A stretch of DNA of 64,000 nt from Ancylobacter sp. WKF20 (GTDB lineage: Bacteria; Pseudomonadota; Alphaproteobacteria; Rhizobiales; Xanthobacteraceae), in the NCBI RefSeq assembly GCF_029760895.1, contig NZ_CP121679.1:2046001-2110000 (forward strand), in the 5' to 3' direction. The translations under genes and the position numbers were made by a program. The notes under the pieces are model-generated. The model saw only the letters and a list, made by a program, of their open reading frames with translations. It searched no databases and was not told the origin of the DNA. Every line of letters begins with the position of its first letter. The first letter of the stretch is position 1. Below are positions 56,315 through 64,000 of the stretch, piece by piece.

Positions 56315-56692
56315 TCAGGCCGGTCGGGGTGGCGGCACCGGAATGGCCGGCACGCGGCCAAACAGCAGCGCCGCGCCGGGCACCGCGCGCGTCGCGACAT
56401 GCCACAGCGGCGGCTCCAGTGCCGGCGCGACGAGAAGCGGCGCGACGATCTGGGCGAGCACGCAGCACAGATGGCGACTGGCGGGATCAAGCTTGCCCAC
56501 TGGTGCGGCCACCGAGGCGCCCATGGCATCGGTGGCCGACGCGCTTTCATGGCAGGGCATCGGCGCCGCGCGCAGCGTTGTCGCGGCGAGCCCGGCGCCC
56601 GGGCCGGCCAGCGCAACCGCGAGCGCCAGCAGCGCCACGATAAACCTTAGGTGTCGGATCAGCCGCATCGGCCGCGCCCGCATGGTGATCAT
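56315..56692 (-). CDS. Small exported Cys-containing protein (DUF2946-like), hypothetical
   Basis: A 125-residue protein with a basic N terminus, a hydrophobic segment (HLRFIVALLALAVALAGPGAGLA), a MPCHES motif, and RHLCCVLAQIVAPLLVAPAL, followed by a short Pro-rich tail (VPAIPVPPPRPA). Cys and His near the membrane resemble DUF2946-type small proteins beside copper proteins; identification is tentative. Start ATG at 56692 or an internal ATG 9 or 24 bp later. It lies 54 bp upstream of the DUF305 gene, on the same strand. Confidence 0.55.
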   Translation of the reverse strand: MITMRARPMRLIRHLRFIVALLALAVALAGPGAGLAATTLRAAPMPCHESASATDAMGASVAAPVGKLDPASRHLCCVLAQIVAPLLVAPALEPPLWHVATRAVPGAALLFGRVPAIPVPPPRPA

Positions 56693-56779
56693 GGTGTGAC
56701 ACTAGCAGCCGGGAGCGGCGGCGTTGAGAGCGCAACACCCCTCATGCCGTATCCGTGAAGCGTGACCGCGCCCGAGGGT

Positions 56780-57982
56780 TCAGGCGGCCCTCGCCGCGCC
56801 TGGCAGCAGGGCGGCGATCAGCCCGACCACATCGCCCGCCGGCACCACGGCGTGGAAACCGGGCGGCGGCGCGGTCTCGCGGGCCGCCAAGCCGATACGC
56901 CGCGCCGCGCCGCTCGTGACGGCGACCGCGCCATAGGCGTCGAGATCGACCAGAATGGTGTCGAAGCGCCCGCCGGCGAGTTCCGCCGCGCGCGGGTCGT
57001 CCGCCAGCGAGACGTCATGCCCCATGGCGTGCACGAGGTCGCGCAGTTGCTCGCGCGCCGGGCCCTGCGGCGCGGCGACCAGAACGCGGCCGGTGCGCGC
57101 CGTGGTCGGCACGGTCTCGCCCGGCTCCAGCAGGCGGAAGCGCCCGGTGCTGGTGGCGAGATAGCGCGCTCCGTCCACCCGCTCGACACGGCCGGGCGGG
57201 GCGAGGCCCAGCACCTCGTCGACGGCGAGCGCATCGCCCTCCCCGCCGATCAGCAGCAGCATGCGCCGGCCCGGCTTGAGGCTGACAATGCCGGCGCCGC
57301 GATGAATATCGTCGATCGGGCTCATGCCGCGCAGGCTGGCAAGGCGCACCGCCTCCGGCTCCGCCCGGCCCGCCCGCACCAGAAGATGCGCGCTGTCGCG
57401 GCTGGCCTCGGGCATGCGCGGGCGCGGCAGGGCGACGCCGATCGGCAGATCGACCAGAGCGGCCTGCGTGCCGTCCGGCAGGCGCGCGACGCCGCCGATC
57501 AGATCCTCGCAAGGCCAGAAATCCTGCCGCCATGCCGGCGGCATCACCTCGAGGGAGGCGCTCATGCGGGTCGGCAGGTCGTCGAGCAGCACGGTGGCGC
57601 GCACCTTCCCGGCCTCGCCGAACAGCACCAGCGCCCCGCGCGTCGGGCGTTCCACGGTGAAGCCCAGCCGGGTGGACAGGCGGATCAGCGGCAGGCCGCT
57701 CACGCCCAGCGTGCCGGCGGCGGCCATGCGGGCCATCTTGTCCCAGCGCGCGCCCTCGAGCGGCACCACCTCGACCACGCGGGCCGCCGGCAGGGCAAAG
57801 CGCATCTTGTGGAAAGCGAAGACCATCACCTCCGTCCGGGCCGCACCACGCGCCGCGCCGCCCATGGGGACACGCAGGCTCGCGGCGGCCTCGGCCGCCA
57901 CCGCGGACAAGCTGCCGATCCCGGCACGGACCGCAGGGGGCACGGAGGTCGGCCCGGCGGATGTGAGATCAGAACGCGACAT
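56780..57982 (-). CDS. CheW-like protein with receiver-like C terminus
   Basis: A 400-residue protein whose middle is a CheW-like domain (EVMVFAFHKMRFALPAARVVEVVPL to about LPLIRLSTRLGFTVE, residues ~50-115), a second CheW-like half (RRMLLLIGGEGDALAVDEVLGLAPPGRVERV, residues ~240-275), and a C-terminal Rossmann-like part (GRVLVAAPQGPAREQLRDLVHAMGHDVSLADD...FDTILVDLDAYG, residues ~310-365) resembling a response-regulator receiver. That last part keeps an Asp in ILVDLDAYG but lacks the usual acidic pair near its start and a clear Lys. No kinase domain is present. This order recalls CheV. It lies 135 bp downstream of chpT. The start at 57982 lacks a strong ribosome site. Confidence 0.55.
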   Translation of the reverse strand: MSRSDLTSAGPTSVPPAVRAGIGSLSAVAAEAAASLRVPMGGAARGAARTEVMVFAFHKMRFALPAARVVEVVPLEGARWDKMARMAAAGTLGVSGLPLIRLSTRLGFTVERPTRGALVLFGEAGKVRATVLLDDLPTRMSASLEVMPPAWRQDFWPCEDLIGGVARLPDGTQAALVDLPIGVALPRPRMPEASRDSAHLLVRAGRAEPEAVRLASLRGMSPIDDIHRGAGIVSLKPGRRMLLLIGGEGDALAVDEVLGLAPPGRVERVDGARYLATSTGRFRLLEPGETVPTTARTGRVLVAAPQGPAREQLRDLVHAMGHDVSLADDPRAAELAGGRFDTILVDLDAYGAVAVTSGAARRIGLAARETAPPPGFHAVVPAGDVVGLIAALLPGAARAA

Positions 57983-58117
57983 GAGGCGACCAGCGGTACA
58001 AACAAGGGCACATGCCCAGAGCATGGGCAGCCACAGTGTCGCCGGATCGCGTTAATGTCTTCTGAAAGACGCTCACCTAACGGGAGCGCGAGATCATGCC
58101 GTCCCCGTCGGCGTCGC

Positions 58118-58765
58118 TCAGCCGCGCTCGGCGGCGATCACCACCGTGTCGCCGTCAAGCGCGAGGGTGATGGAATAGCCGGTCGCCCGCGCCAGCAGGC
58201 CAGTATAGTGCGGCTGCACCGCGTGGGCGTCGAGCGCCCCGCCCTCGGGGGCCGCGCCGGCCAGCAGCTCGGCGATATGGGCGGGAATGCGCGAATGGCT
58301 GCCCTGGGTGCGCAGGCGGAAACCGCCCTCCTCGCCCTCGCCGGTCGCCTCGACGCTGATGCGCCCGCCGCGCGGAATGGTGGAGGTCGCGACCATCAGC
58401 AGATTGAGCAGCAGCTTCACCTTGTTCTTCGGCGAGAGCGTGCGCGGCACGGTCCATTCCAGCGTCGTGCGGTCGTCCTGGATGAAACCGCGCGCGACAT
58501 TCTCGGCGTCGCCCGTGTCGATCTGCGCGCCGGCCGAACCGGCGGCGCCGAAGGCGAGGCGGGCGAACTGGAGACGGGCCGAGGCCTGCCGCGCGCTCTT
58601 GGCGATGAGGTCGAGCGCGAAGGCCTTCATGCTCGGGTCGTCCTCGTCCTCGAGAACCTCCAGCCCGTTGACGATGGCGCCCACCGGGCTGATGACGTCG
58701 TGGCAGACGCGCGAGCACAGCAACGCGGCGAGGTCGAGCTTGTCGAGGTTGACGACGGTGGTCAT
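58118..58765 (-). CDS. chpT: Histidine phosphotransferase ChpT
   Basis: A 215-residue protein of the ChpT type that passes phosphate from hybrid kinase CckA to CtrA and CpdR. The phospho-acceptor His is in LLCSRVCHDVISPVGAIVNGLEVLEDE (residues ~15-41). The rest is a degenerate HATPase-like fold without nucleotide motifs (SPKNKVKLLLNLLMVATSTIPRGGRISVEATG). AAGGAGACGCG precedes the ATG. It is 3.3 kb from ctrA in this window; cckA is not present. Confidence 0.94.
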   Translation of the reverse strand: MTTVVNLDKLDLAALLCSRVCHDVISPVGAIVNGLEVLEDEDDPSMKAFALDLIAKSARQASARLQFARLAFGAAGSAGAQIDTGDAENVARGFIQDDRTTLEWTVPRTLSPKNKVKLLLNLLMVATSTIPRGGRISVEATGEGEEGGFRLRTQGSHSRIPAHIAELLAGAAPEGGALDAHAVQPHYTGLLARATGYSITLALDGDTVVIAAERG

Positions 58766-58900
58766 CGCGTCTCCTTGCGGAAATCGGCGGATCGGTACGG
58801 CGAATCGCGCGCAAATCACCCGCGCTGGTTTGCGGGTGTGATACACCGCCCCCCCGACCACGCCAACCTTCGCCACAATCGCGCCACACCGGGTTCCGCC

Positions 58901-59740
58901 ATGACGACCGCGCTCTCCTCCCCGCCCGCCTCTTTCTCGGGCGATCCCGCCCTGCTCGCGGCTCTGGCCGGGGCCGCGCTGAAGGCCGGCGTCGAGATCC
59001 TGCGCATCCGCGCGGAGGGCATGAGCACCCGCTACAAGGCGGATGAAAGCCCGGTCACCGCCGCCGACCTCGCCGCCGAGGAACTGCTGCGCGCCGAGCT
59101 GGCGCTGCTGCTGCCCGGCGTGCCGGTCATCGCCGAGGAGGCGGTCGAGCAGGGGCGCGGCGAGGCACCGGCCGACACCTTCCTGCTGGTCGATCCGCTC
59201 GACGGCACGCGCGAATTCATCGGGTCGAGCGGCGAATTCACCGTCAATATCGCGCTGGTGGAGGCCGGGGTGCCGAGCCTCGGGATCATCTACGCCCCCG
59301 CCGTGGAAAAGCTCTATGCCGGCGGCACCTTCGCCTCGGGCGAGGCGCGTGCCTTCCGCGCCGCCCGCGCGGCCGGCGCGCCGGTGGATGCGGCGACGTG
59401 GGAGCCGATCCGCTGCCGGCCGATCCCCGATGCCGGGCTCATCGCCATCGCCAGCCGCTCGCATCTCGATCCCGACACCCGCGAACTCCTCGCCTCGCTC
59501 GACATCGCCGAGAGCCTGAGCTGCGGCTCGGCGCTGAAATTCGGGCTGGTGGCCGAGGGGCGGGCGGACATCTACCCGCGCCTGTCCACCGTCTGCGAAT
59601 GGGATGTCGGGGCGGGCCATGCGCTGGTGCGCGCCGCCGGCGGCAGCGTGCGCCGGCCGGACGGCAACCCGCTGCGCTATGGCCGCACCGAGGCCAAGTA
59701 CCGGGTGCCGGCCTTCATCGCCTATGGCGCGCAGGGGTAG
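58901..59740 (+). CDS. cysQ: 3'(2'),5'-bisphosphate nucleotidase (CysQ), inositol-monophosphatase fold
   Basis: A 279-residue metal-dependent phosphatase. Metal site motifs are complete: PVIAEEAVEQ (Glu), FLLVDPLDGTREFIGSSGEFTVNIALVE (the DPxDGT signature) and STVCEWDVGAGHALVRAAGGSVR (the C-terminal Asp). CysQ hydrolyses PAP, a by-product of sulfate assimilation. It is divergent from chpT across 135 bp with no obvious functional tie. An in-frame opening of over 2 kb upstream is antisense to chpT and the CheW-like gene and is not coding. Confidence 0.93.
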   Translation: MTTALSSPPASFSGDPALLAALAGAALKAGVEILRIRAEGMSTRYKADESPVTAADLAAEELLRAELALLLPGVPVIAEEAVEQGRGEAPADTFLLVDPLDGTREFIGSSGEFTVNIALVEAGVPSLGIIYAPAVEKLYAGGTFASGEARAFRAARAAGAPVDAATWEPIRCRPIPDAGLIAIASRSHLDPDTRELLASLDIAESLSCGSALKFGLVAEGRADIYPRLSTVCEWDVGAGHALVRAAGGSVRRPDGNPLRYGRTEAKYRVPAFIAYGAQG

Positions 59741-59944
59741 AAGCGCGCGCCGGCACCGGCATCGACCTATCGTTGGGGAAGGTGGAGCGTGGACGGACGA
59801 AGCTACGCGTGTCTGCCTTCCTAAGGTCGCACTCCGTGCTATTGATAGGGTCCGGGTTCTCTTGGCAGGGCGACCGGTTCGGCCGTTAGGTCAGCCATCG
59901 CGCGTGCCGCCATTCCTTTTCCGAGACCAACCGCGAGACCGACA

Positions 59945-60529
59945 ATGCCGACCTTGCGCGCCCTTCTTGCCTGCCTTGCGCTCCTTGCCCTTCCCGTCCT
60001 CGTCACTCCGGCCGCCGCGCAGTACAAGCAGCCCGGCCCCTCGAACAGCACCTATTCGAGCGACGAACTGGTCCAGCAGGGCCATGGCTTCTTCGGCGAA
60101 GTGTCGCGCGGGCTCGCCCTCTCCATCGAGAAGGCGGTCTCCCAATGGGGCCAGCCCAATGGCTATATTCTCGGGCAGGAAGGCTCCGGCGCCTTTGTCG
60201 GCGGCCTGCGCTACGGCGAAGGCACGCTTTACACCCGCAATGCCGGCGATCTGAAAGTCTTCTGGCAGGGCCCCTCGCTCGGCTGGGACTTCGGCGGCGA
60301 CGGCGCCCGCACCATGATCCTCGTCTACAACCTCAACTCCATCAACGACATCTTCCGGCGCTTCGGCGGCATTTCCGGCTCAGCCTATTTCGTCGCCGGT
60401 TTCGGCATGACGGCGCTCGGGGCGGACAATATGGTGGTGGTGCCGATCCGCTCCGGCGTCGGTGTCCGCCTCGGCGCCAATATCGGCTATCTCAAGTTCA
60501 CGCCCACCGCGACCTGGAACCCCTTCTGA
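59945..60529 (+). CDS. eipA: DUF1134 envelope protein, EipA-like
   Basis: A 194-residue exported protein: signal peptide MPTLRALLACLALLALPVLVTPAAAQ, then a DUF1134 domain with YSSDELVQQGHGFFGEVSRGLALSIEKAVSQWGQPNGYILGQEGSGAFVGGLRYGEGTLYT, WQGPSLGWDFGGDGARTMILVYNL and GISGSAYFVAGFGMTALG. The family includes EipA of Brucella, a periplasmic protein needed for envelope integrity whose gene is bound by CtrA. It sits 204 bp after cysQ with its own promoter region and a strong terminator. The family name is from recalled literature. Confidence 0.85.
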   Translation: MPTLRALLACLALLALPVLVTPAAAQYKQPGPSNSTYSSDELVQQGHGFFGEVSRGLALSIEKAVSQWGQPNGYILGQEGSGAFVGGLRYGEGTLYTRNAGDLKVFWQGPSLGWDFGGDGARTMILVYNLNSINDIFRRFGGISGSAYFVAGFGMTALGADNMVVVPIRSGVGVRLGANIGYLKFTPTATWNPF

Positions 60530-60553
60530 GCGCGGACGGGGCTTTTCGACAGG

Positions 60554-60577
60554 CGGCCGGGACAACCCGGCCGTTTT
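60554..60577 (+). terminator. Rho-independent terminator after eipA
   Basis: Perfect stem CGGCCGGG-ACAA-CCCGGCCG followed by four T. The following 60578-60747 holds a TTTCC-GCGT-GGAAA palindrome (60603-60616), a GTAACG direct repeat (60621 and 60634) and a CCCGCCGG/CCGGCGGG leader hairpin (60702-60723), but no gene. Confidence 0.9.
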
Positions 60578-60747
60578 GGTGTCTGCTGGCCCGTTCCCGC
60601 GCTTTCCGCGTGGAAATGCGGTAACGATCTTTCGTAACGCCCAGCCAAGGCCTCTCGGCTATGAGAGAGGCGGGGCATCAAGAGGCGGCGATCCGCCGCC
60701 GCCCGCCGGGCACTGCCGGCGGGGCCGCGTAGAAGAGTGAGACACGC

Positions 60748-62070
60748 ATGATCGAAGTGATCATGTACTGCGCCATCGGTTTTCTCGCGGCGACGCTGCT
60801 CGCGCTGCTGACCCTTCCGGCTGTCTGGCGCCGCGCCGTCCGATTGACCCGCCGGCGCATCGAGAGCGCCCTGCCCGTCTCCATGGCCGAGATCCAAGCC
60901 GACAAGGACGAGGCGCGCGCCGCCTTCGCCCTCGCCGTGCGCCAGGCCGAGATGCAGACGCAGCGCCTGCGCGAGGAAGCCGCGCTGCGCCTCACCCAGA
61001 TCACCGCCCAGGCCGAGGAACTGGTGAAGCGCCAGACCCGGCTCGACGAGTTGACCGCCGCCCTCGCCGATCTCGAATCCCGCCACGCGACGCTGACCGA
61101 GCATGATCGTGAGGTCACCGATGAGCTCGCCCTGCGTACCGGCGATCTCAATGAGACCCGTGTGGCGCTCGCCCAGACCCGCACCGAGCTCGCCAGCACC
61201 CGCCACACGCTGGAGGCGACCGCCGGCCGCGAGGAGGAGCTGAAGGTCGAGCATATCGCGCTCACCACGCTGCGCGACACGCTGAAGGACCGCATCACCG
61301 ATCTCGACCGGCACCTCACCGCCGCCAATGCGCATCTGTCCGCGGAGCGCGAGCGGCTGCGCCAGACCACCGACAACCTCGTCACCGAGGTCGCCCGCAC
61401 GCGCGATCTGAAAGAGCGCCTCGCCGCCACCGAGACCGAGCTTGGCGCGGTCAGCACGGAAGCCTCGGCGCTGCGCGCGGAGCTGGCCGGACTGCACCTC
61501 AAGGTCGATGACCTGACCCGCCGCACCCACGCCGCCGAGACCCGCCGCGCCAGCGTCGAGGCCGATGCCGCCCGCCGCGTCTCCGACGCCAGCTCCGCCC
61601 GCGAGATCGCGCAGGCCGAGGCCCGCCACGCGCAGGACATGGCCCGGATGCTCAGCGCGGAAAAGGCGATGCTGGAAGGCGCCCTCGCCAAGGCCCGCGA
61701 GGACCGCGCCAGCCTGCAGCAGCGTCTCGATGGCCTGCTTCCGGTCGCCACGGCCGGCCGGGCCGATGGCGCGCTGCGCCAGCACATCAGCGAGATCGCC
61801 GCCGAGGTCGCCCAGCTCACCGCCGCGCTGGAAGGACCGGGCTCGCCGATCAACGCCCTGCTGGCCGAGGCCGCGCCCACCCGCAAGGGCGCGCCGCCGA
61901 GTCTCGCCGACCGCATCCGCGCGCTGCAGGACAAGGCCCGCCGCCGCGCCCCGCTGCCGACCGGCGAGGGCATCCCCGTCGATCCGGCGGCGATGGAGGC
62001 GGCGCGCGACGTCGCCCGCGAGGCCGCCCGCGCGCGCGAGTCGCAGCCCACCCCTTCCGCCGCCGAGTGA
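60748..62070 (+). CDS. Membrane-anchored coiled-coil protein, hypothetical
   Basis: A 440-residue protein: one N-terminal membrane segment (residues ~4-26, VIMYCAIGFLAATLLALLTLPAV), a basic stop-transfer stretch (WRRAVRLTRRRI), then about 300 residues of nearly unbroken coiled coil (heptads rich in Leu, Ala, Glu, Arg; for example LDELTAALADLESRHATLTEHDREVTDEL). A C-terminal tail of ~80 residues is less helical (DGALRQHISEIAAEVAQLTAALEGPGSPINALLAE). I recognise it only as a conserved hypothetical protein type of Hyphomicrobiales. The orientation suggests a cytoplasmic coil anchored in the inner membrane, a layout seen in cell-division or polarity scaffolds; that is inference. Confidence 0.8.
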   Translation: MIEVIMYCAIGFLAATLLALLTLPAVWRRAVRLTRRRIESALPVSMAEIQADKDEARAAFALAVRQAEMQTQRLREEAALRLTQITAQAEELVKRQTRLDELTAALADLESRHATLTEHDREVTDELALRTGDLNETRVALAQTRTELASTRHTLEATAGREEELKVEHIALTTLRDTLKDRITDLDRHLTAANAHLSAERERLRQTTDNLVTEVARTRDLKERLAATETELGAVSTEASALRAELAGLHLKVDDLTRRTHAAETRRASVEADAARRVSDASSAREIAQAEARHAQDMARMLSAEKAMLEGALAKAREDRASLQQRLDGLLPVATAGRADGALRQHISEIAAEVAQLTAALEGPGSPINALLAEAAPTRKGAPPSLADRIRALQDKARRRAPLPTGEGIPVDPAAMEAARDVAREAARARESQPTPSAAE

Positions 62071-62191
62071 GGCGCGGCGCCGCTTCGGTGCCCCTCCATC
62101 CCTCTTCCGCGCCCGCCTGCCGCGCCAACGGCCGACCGGCGCCTCGCCTCAAGGGTGCGGCCACAGCACCCGCCATCCGGGAGACACGCCG

Positions 62192-63562
62192 ATGAATCTC
62201 GCCCGCCTGCTCAAGGCCCGCGCCACCGCCGGCCGCCCGGTCCGCGTCGGGCTCATCGGCGCGGGCAAGTTCGGCTCGATGTTCCTCTCCCAGCTGCGCA
62301 CCACGCCAGGCCTGCATCTGCTGGGGATCGCCGATCTTTCCGTGCCGCGCGCCCGCGCCGCGCTGGAGCGCACCGGCTGGGATGTCGAGACCGCGCTCGC
62401 CCCCTCCTTCACGGAGGCGCTGGCGAGCGGGCGCACCATGCTGACCGAGGATGCCGACGCCCTCATCGCTGCGGACGGGCTGGATGTGGTGGTGGAAGCC
62501 ACCGGCAGCCCCGCCGCCGGCGCCGCCCATGCGCTCAAGGCTATCGAGCACAAGCGCCATGTGGTGATGGTGACGGTGGAGGCCGACGTGCTGGTCGGCC
62601 CGCTGCTCGCCGCTCGCGCCCGCGACGCCGGGGTGGTCTATTCCATGGGCTATGGCGACCAGCCGGCCCTCGTCTGCGAGATGGTGGACTGGGCCCGCAC
62701 CTGCGGCTTCAACGTGGTCTGCGCTGGCAAGGGCACGAAGTACCTGCCGAGCTACCACGCCTCGACCCCCGACACGATCTGGAGCCTGTACGGTCTCACC
62801 GCCGAGCAGGCGGCGGCGGGCGGCATGAACGCGCAGATGTTCAACTCCTTCGCCGACGGCACGAAGTCCTCCATCGAGATGGCCGCCATCGCCAATGCGG
62901 CGGACCTGCGCGCCCCCTCGGACGGGCTGCTCTTCCCGCCCTGCGGCGTCGACGATCTCGCCCATGTGCTGCGCCCGCACGAGGCCGGCGGCATTCTCGA
63001 ACATGCCGGCACGGTCGAGACCGTCTCCAGCCTCGAGCGCGACGGGCGCCCGGTGTTCCGCGATCTGCGCTGGGGCGTCTATGTCGTGTTCGAGGCCGAG
63101 CGCGGCGCTTCCGGCGATTACGCGCGGCGCTGCTTCAAGGAATATGGCGTCGTCACCGATGCGTCGGGACGCTACACCGCGCTGTACCGCCCCTATCATC
63201 TGATCGGGCTGGAACTCGGCATCAGCGTCGCCTCGGCGGCACTGCGAGGCGAGCCAACGGGCGTCACCGAGCATTTCAACGCCGACGTGGTGGCGGTCGC
63301 CAAGCGCCCGCTCAAGGCCGGGGAAAAGCTCGACGGCGAGGGCGGTTATACCGTGTGGGGCAAGCTGCTGCCGGCGGCGAGTTCCCTGGCGCGCGGCGCC
63401 CTGCCCATCGGCCTCGCCCACAACGTCACGCTGGGCCGCGACATGGTCGAGGGCGAGGTGATCGGCTGGGCCGATGTCACCATCGCCGATACGCCCATCG
63501 TGCGCCTGCGCCGGGAAATGGAGCGGGCCTTCTCCGCTCCGTTCAGCGCCGTCGCGGAGTAG
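62192..63562 (+). CDS. NAD(P)-dependent oxidoreductase with C-terminal SAF domain
   Basis: A 456-residue protein. N-terminal Rossmann domain VRVGLIGAGKFGSMFLSQLRTTPGLHLLGIADLS (residues ~18-51) resembles homoserine dehydrogenase; next come VVVEATGSPAAGAAHALKAIEHKRHVVMVTVEADVLVGPLLA and a catalytic-type region (PSYHASTPDTIWSLYGLTAEQAAAGGMNAQMFNSFADGTKSSIEM). The C-terminal part (VVAVAKRPLKAGEKLDGEGGYTVWGKLLPA, residues ~365-395) is SAF-like. Such proteins are often labelled homoserine dehydrogenase-like or FlgA-like; substrates are poorly known and may be sugar acids. The ATG at 62192 has GGGAGA 9-14 bp upstream. It follows the coiled-coil gene by 121 bp. Confidence 0.8.
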   Translation: MNLARLLKARATAGRPVRVGLIGAGKFGSMFLSQLRTTPGLHLLGIADLSVPRARAALERTGWDVETALAPSFTEALASGRTMLTEDADALIAADGLDVVVEATGSPAAGAAHALKAIEHKRHVVMVTVEADVLVGPLLAARARDAGVVYSMGYGDQPALVCEMVDWARTCGFNVVCAGKGTKYLPSYHASTPDTIWSLYGLTAEQAAAGGMNAQMFNSFADGTKSSIEMAAIANAADLRAPSDGLLFPPCGVDDLAHVLRPHEAGGILEHAGTVETVSSLERDGRPVFRDLRWGVYVVFEAERGASGDYARRCFKEYGVVTDASGRYTALYRPYHLIGLELGISVASAALRGEPTGVTEHFNADVVAVAKRPLKAGEKLDGEGGYTVWGKLLPAASSLARGALPIGLAHNVTLGRDMVEGEVIGWADVTIADTPIVRLRREMERAFSAPFSAVAE

Positions 63563-63606
63563 CGGGAAGCGGTGAACCCGTCGGGCTCCCGCGCCGTAGG
63601 AAGGGG

Positions 63607-64000
63607 ATGACGCGTTCCTCCCCTCGCCCGCTGCCTCCCGCCAAACCCGGCGGCACGCTGCGCCTCGTGCTCGGCGACCAGCTCAGCCGCTCCTTAAGCG
63701 CGCTCGACGGGCTCGATCCGGCCCGCGACACCGTGCTGATGATGGAGGTGCGGGCGGAGGCGACCCATGTGCGCCACCACGCGCAGAAGATCGCCCTGTT
63801 CTTTTCCGCCATGCGCCATTTCGCGGCGGCGCTGGAGCAAGAGGGGGTGCGCGTCGACTACATCCGCCTCGATGATCCCTCGAACACCCAGAGCTTTGCC
63901 GGTGAGATCACCCGCGCCGTGGAACGCCACGCGCCAGCGCGCGTCATCGCCACCGAGCCCGGCGAATGGCGCGTCGAGGACGCGCTGCTTGCCTTGCGCG
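63607..64000 (+). CDS. Deoxyribodipyrimidine photolyase-related protein (FeS (6-4) photolyase type), 5' part
   Basis: The frame from the ATG at 63607 runs open to the end of the window (131 codons). The protein starts with a short basic/Pro leader and then LRLVLGDQLSRSLSALDGLDPARDTVLMMEVRAEATHVRHHAQKIALFFSAMRHFAAALEQEGVRVDYIRLDD, the typical N-terminal domain of the photolyase-related family that carries an iron-sulfur cluster and repairs (6-4) photoproducts in alphaproteobacteria (PhrB type). The cofactor and FeS Cys region would be beyond the window. AAGGGG precedes the start. It follows the SAF oxidoreductase by 44 bp. Confidence 0.82.
   Translation, partial: MTRSSPRPLPPAKPGGTLRLVLGDQLSRSLSALDGLDPARDTVLMMEVRAEATHVRHHAQKIALFFSAMRHFAAALEQEGVRVDYIRLDDPSNTQSFAGEITRAVERHAPARVIATEPGEWRVEDALLALR

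Noticed and set aside
56762..59740. A 992-codon plus-strand open frame
   Set aside because: Only its end, from 58901, is cysQ. The rest is antisense to the CheW-like gene and chpT, with Arg/Ala/Gly-rich sequence typical of GC-rich shadow frames.
60603..60639. CtrA box or other known operator before the coiled-coil gene
   Set aside because: There is a TTTCC/GGAAA palindrome and a GTAACG direct repeat, but no TTAA-N7-TTAA pattern, so no regulator can be named.

Overview
The window is GC-rich DNA with no tRNA, rRNA, CRISPR array or insertion sequence that I could recognise. It fits a chromosome segment of an alphaproteobacterium of the order Hyphomicrobiales (Rhizobiales). The basis is CtrA and ChpT, an EipA/DUF1134 protein, aerobic-type cob genes, a single-domain sugar ABC ATPase with XylF/XylH, GANTC sites clustered upstream of ctrA, and GGAAC...GTT stress-type promoters. 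A Xanthobacteraceae-like genome (Ancylobacter/Starkeya/Xanthobacter type) is my guess and is inference only.

Layout. 1-3.6 kb: the 3' part of an autotransporter, a GlcG/HbpS-like protein, an orphan amino-acid binding protein and an L,D-transpeptidase. 3.8-11.3 kb: a complete D-xylose module, with lacI-type regulator, xylB and xylA on the minus strand and the xylFHG transporter divergent on the plus strand, separated by operator-like palindromes. 11.3-13.8 kb: a periplasmic copper module (small Cys/His protein, PCu(A)C chaperone, PepSY membrane protein). 13.9-17.2 kb: a short ModE-like regulator and modABC with palindromes ahead of modA. 17.3-18.2 kb: small genes, including a proline-rich anchored protein behind an EcfG-like promoter. 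18.3-30.1 kb: glycogen genes glgP, glgB, glgC, glgA and a glgX-malQ fusion. 30.2-47.9 kb: aerobic cobalamin biosynthesis (cobW, N, G, H, I, J, K, L, E, M, B on one side of a cobalamin riboswitch; cobP, O, Q, D on the other). 48-53.6 kb: recQ, an MxaD-like SRPBCC protein, a YVTN beta-propeller, an orphan cysA-type ATPase and a GNAT protein. 53.8-60.5 kb: a cell-cycle/envelope neighbourhood with fliJ-like, ctrA, DUF305, a CheW/receiver-like protein, chpT, cysQ and eipA. 60.7-64 kb: a membrane-anchored coiled-coil protein, a SAF-domain oxidoreductase and the start of an FeS-type photolyase.

The most unusual structure is a set of palindromic repeats. They lie between genes, and members of two families also lie in frame inside cobN, where they add two blocks of low-complexity protein. 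Other points worth a look are the glgX-malQ fusion, cobL and cobK sharing one CATG as divergent start codons, two EcfG-like promoters in front of small membrane proteins, six GANTC sites in about 160 bp before ctrA, and a CheW-plus-receiver-like protein downstream of chpT.

Limits: all functions come from reading motifs and order. No similarity search, HMM search, folding or alignment was run. Start codons were chosen by ribosome-binding sites, overlaps and family-typical N termini.
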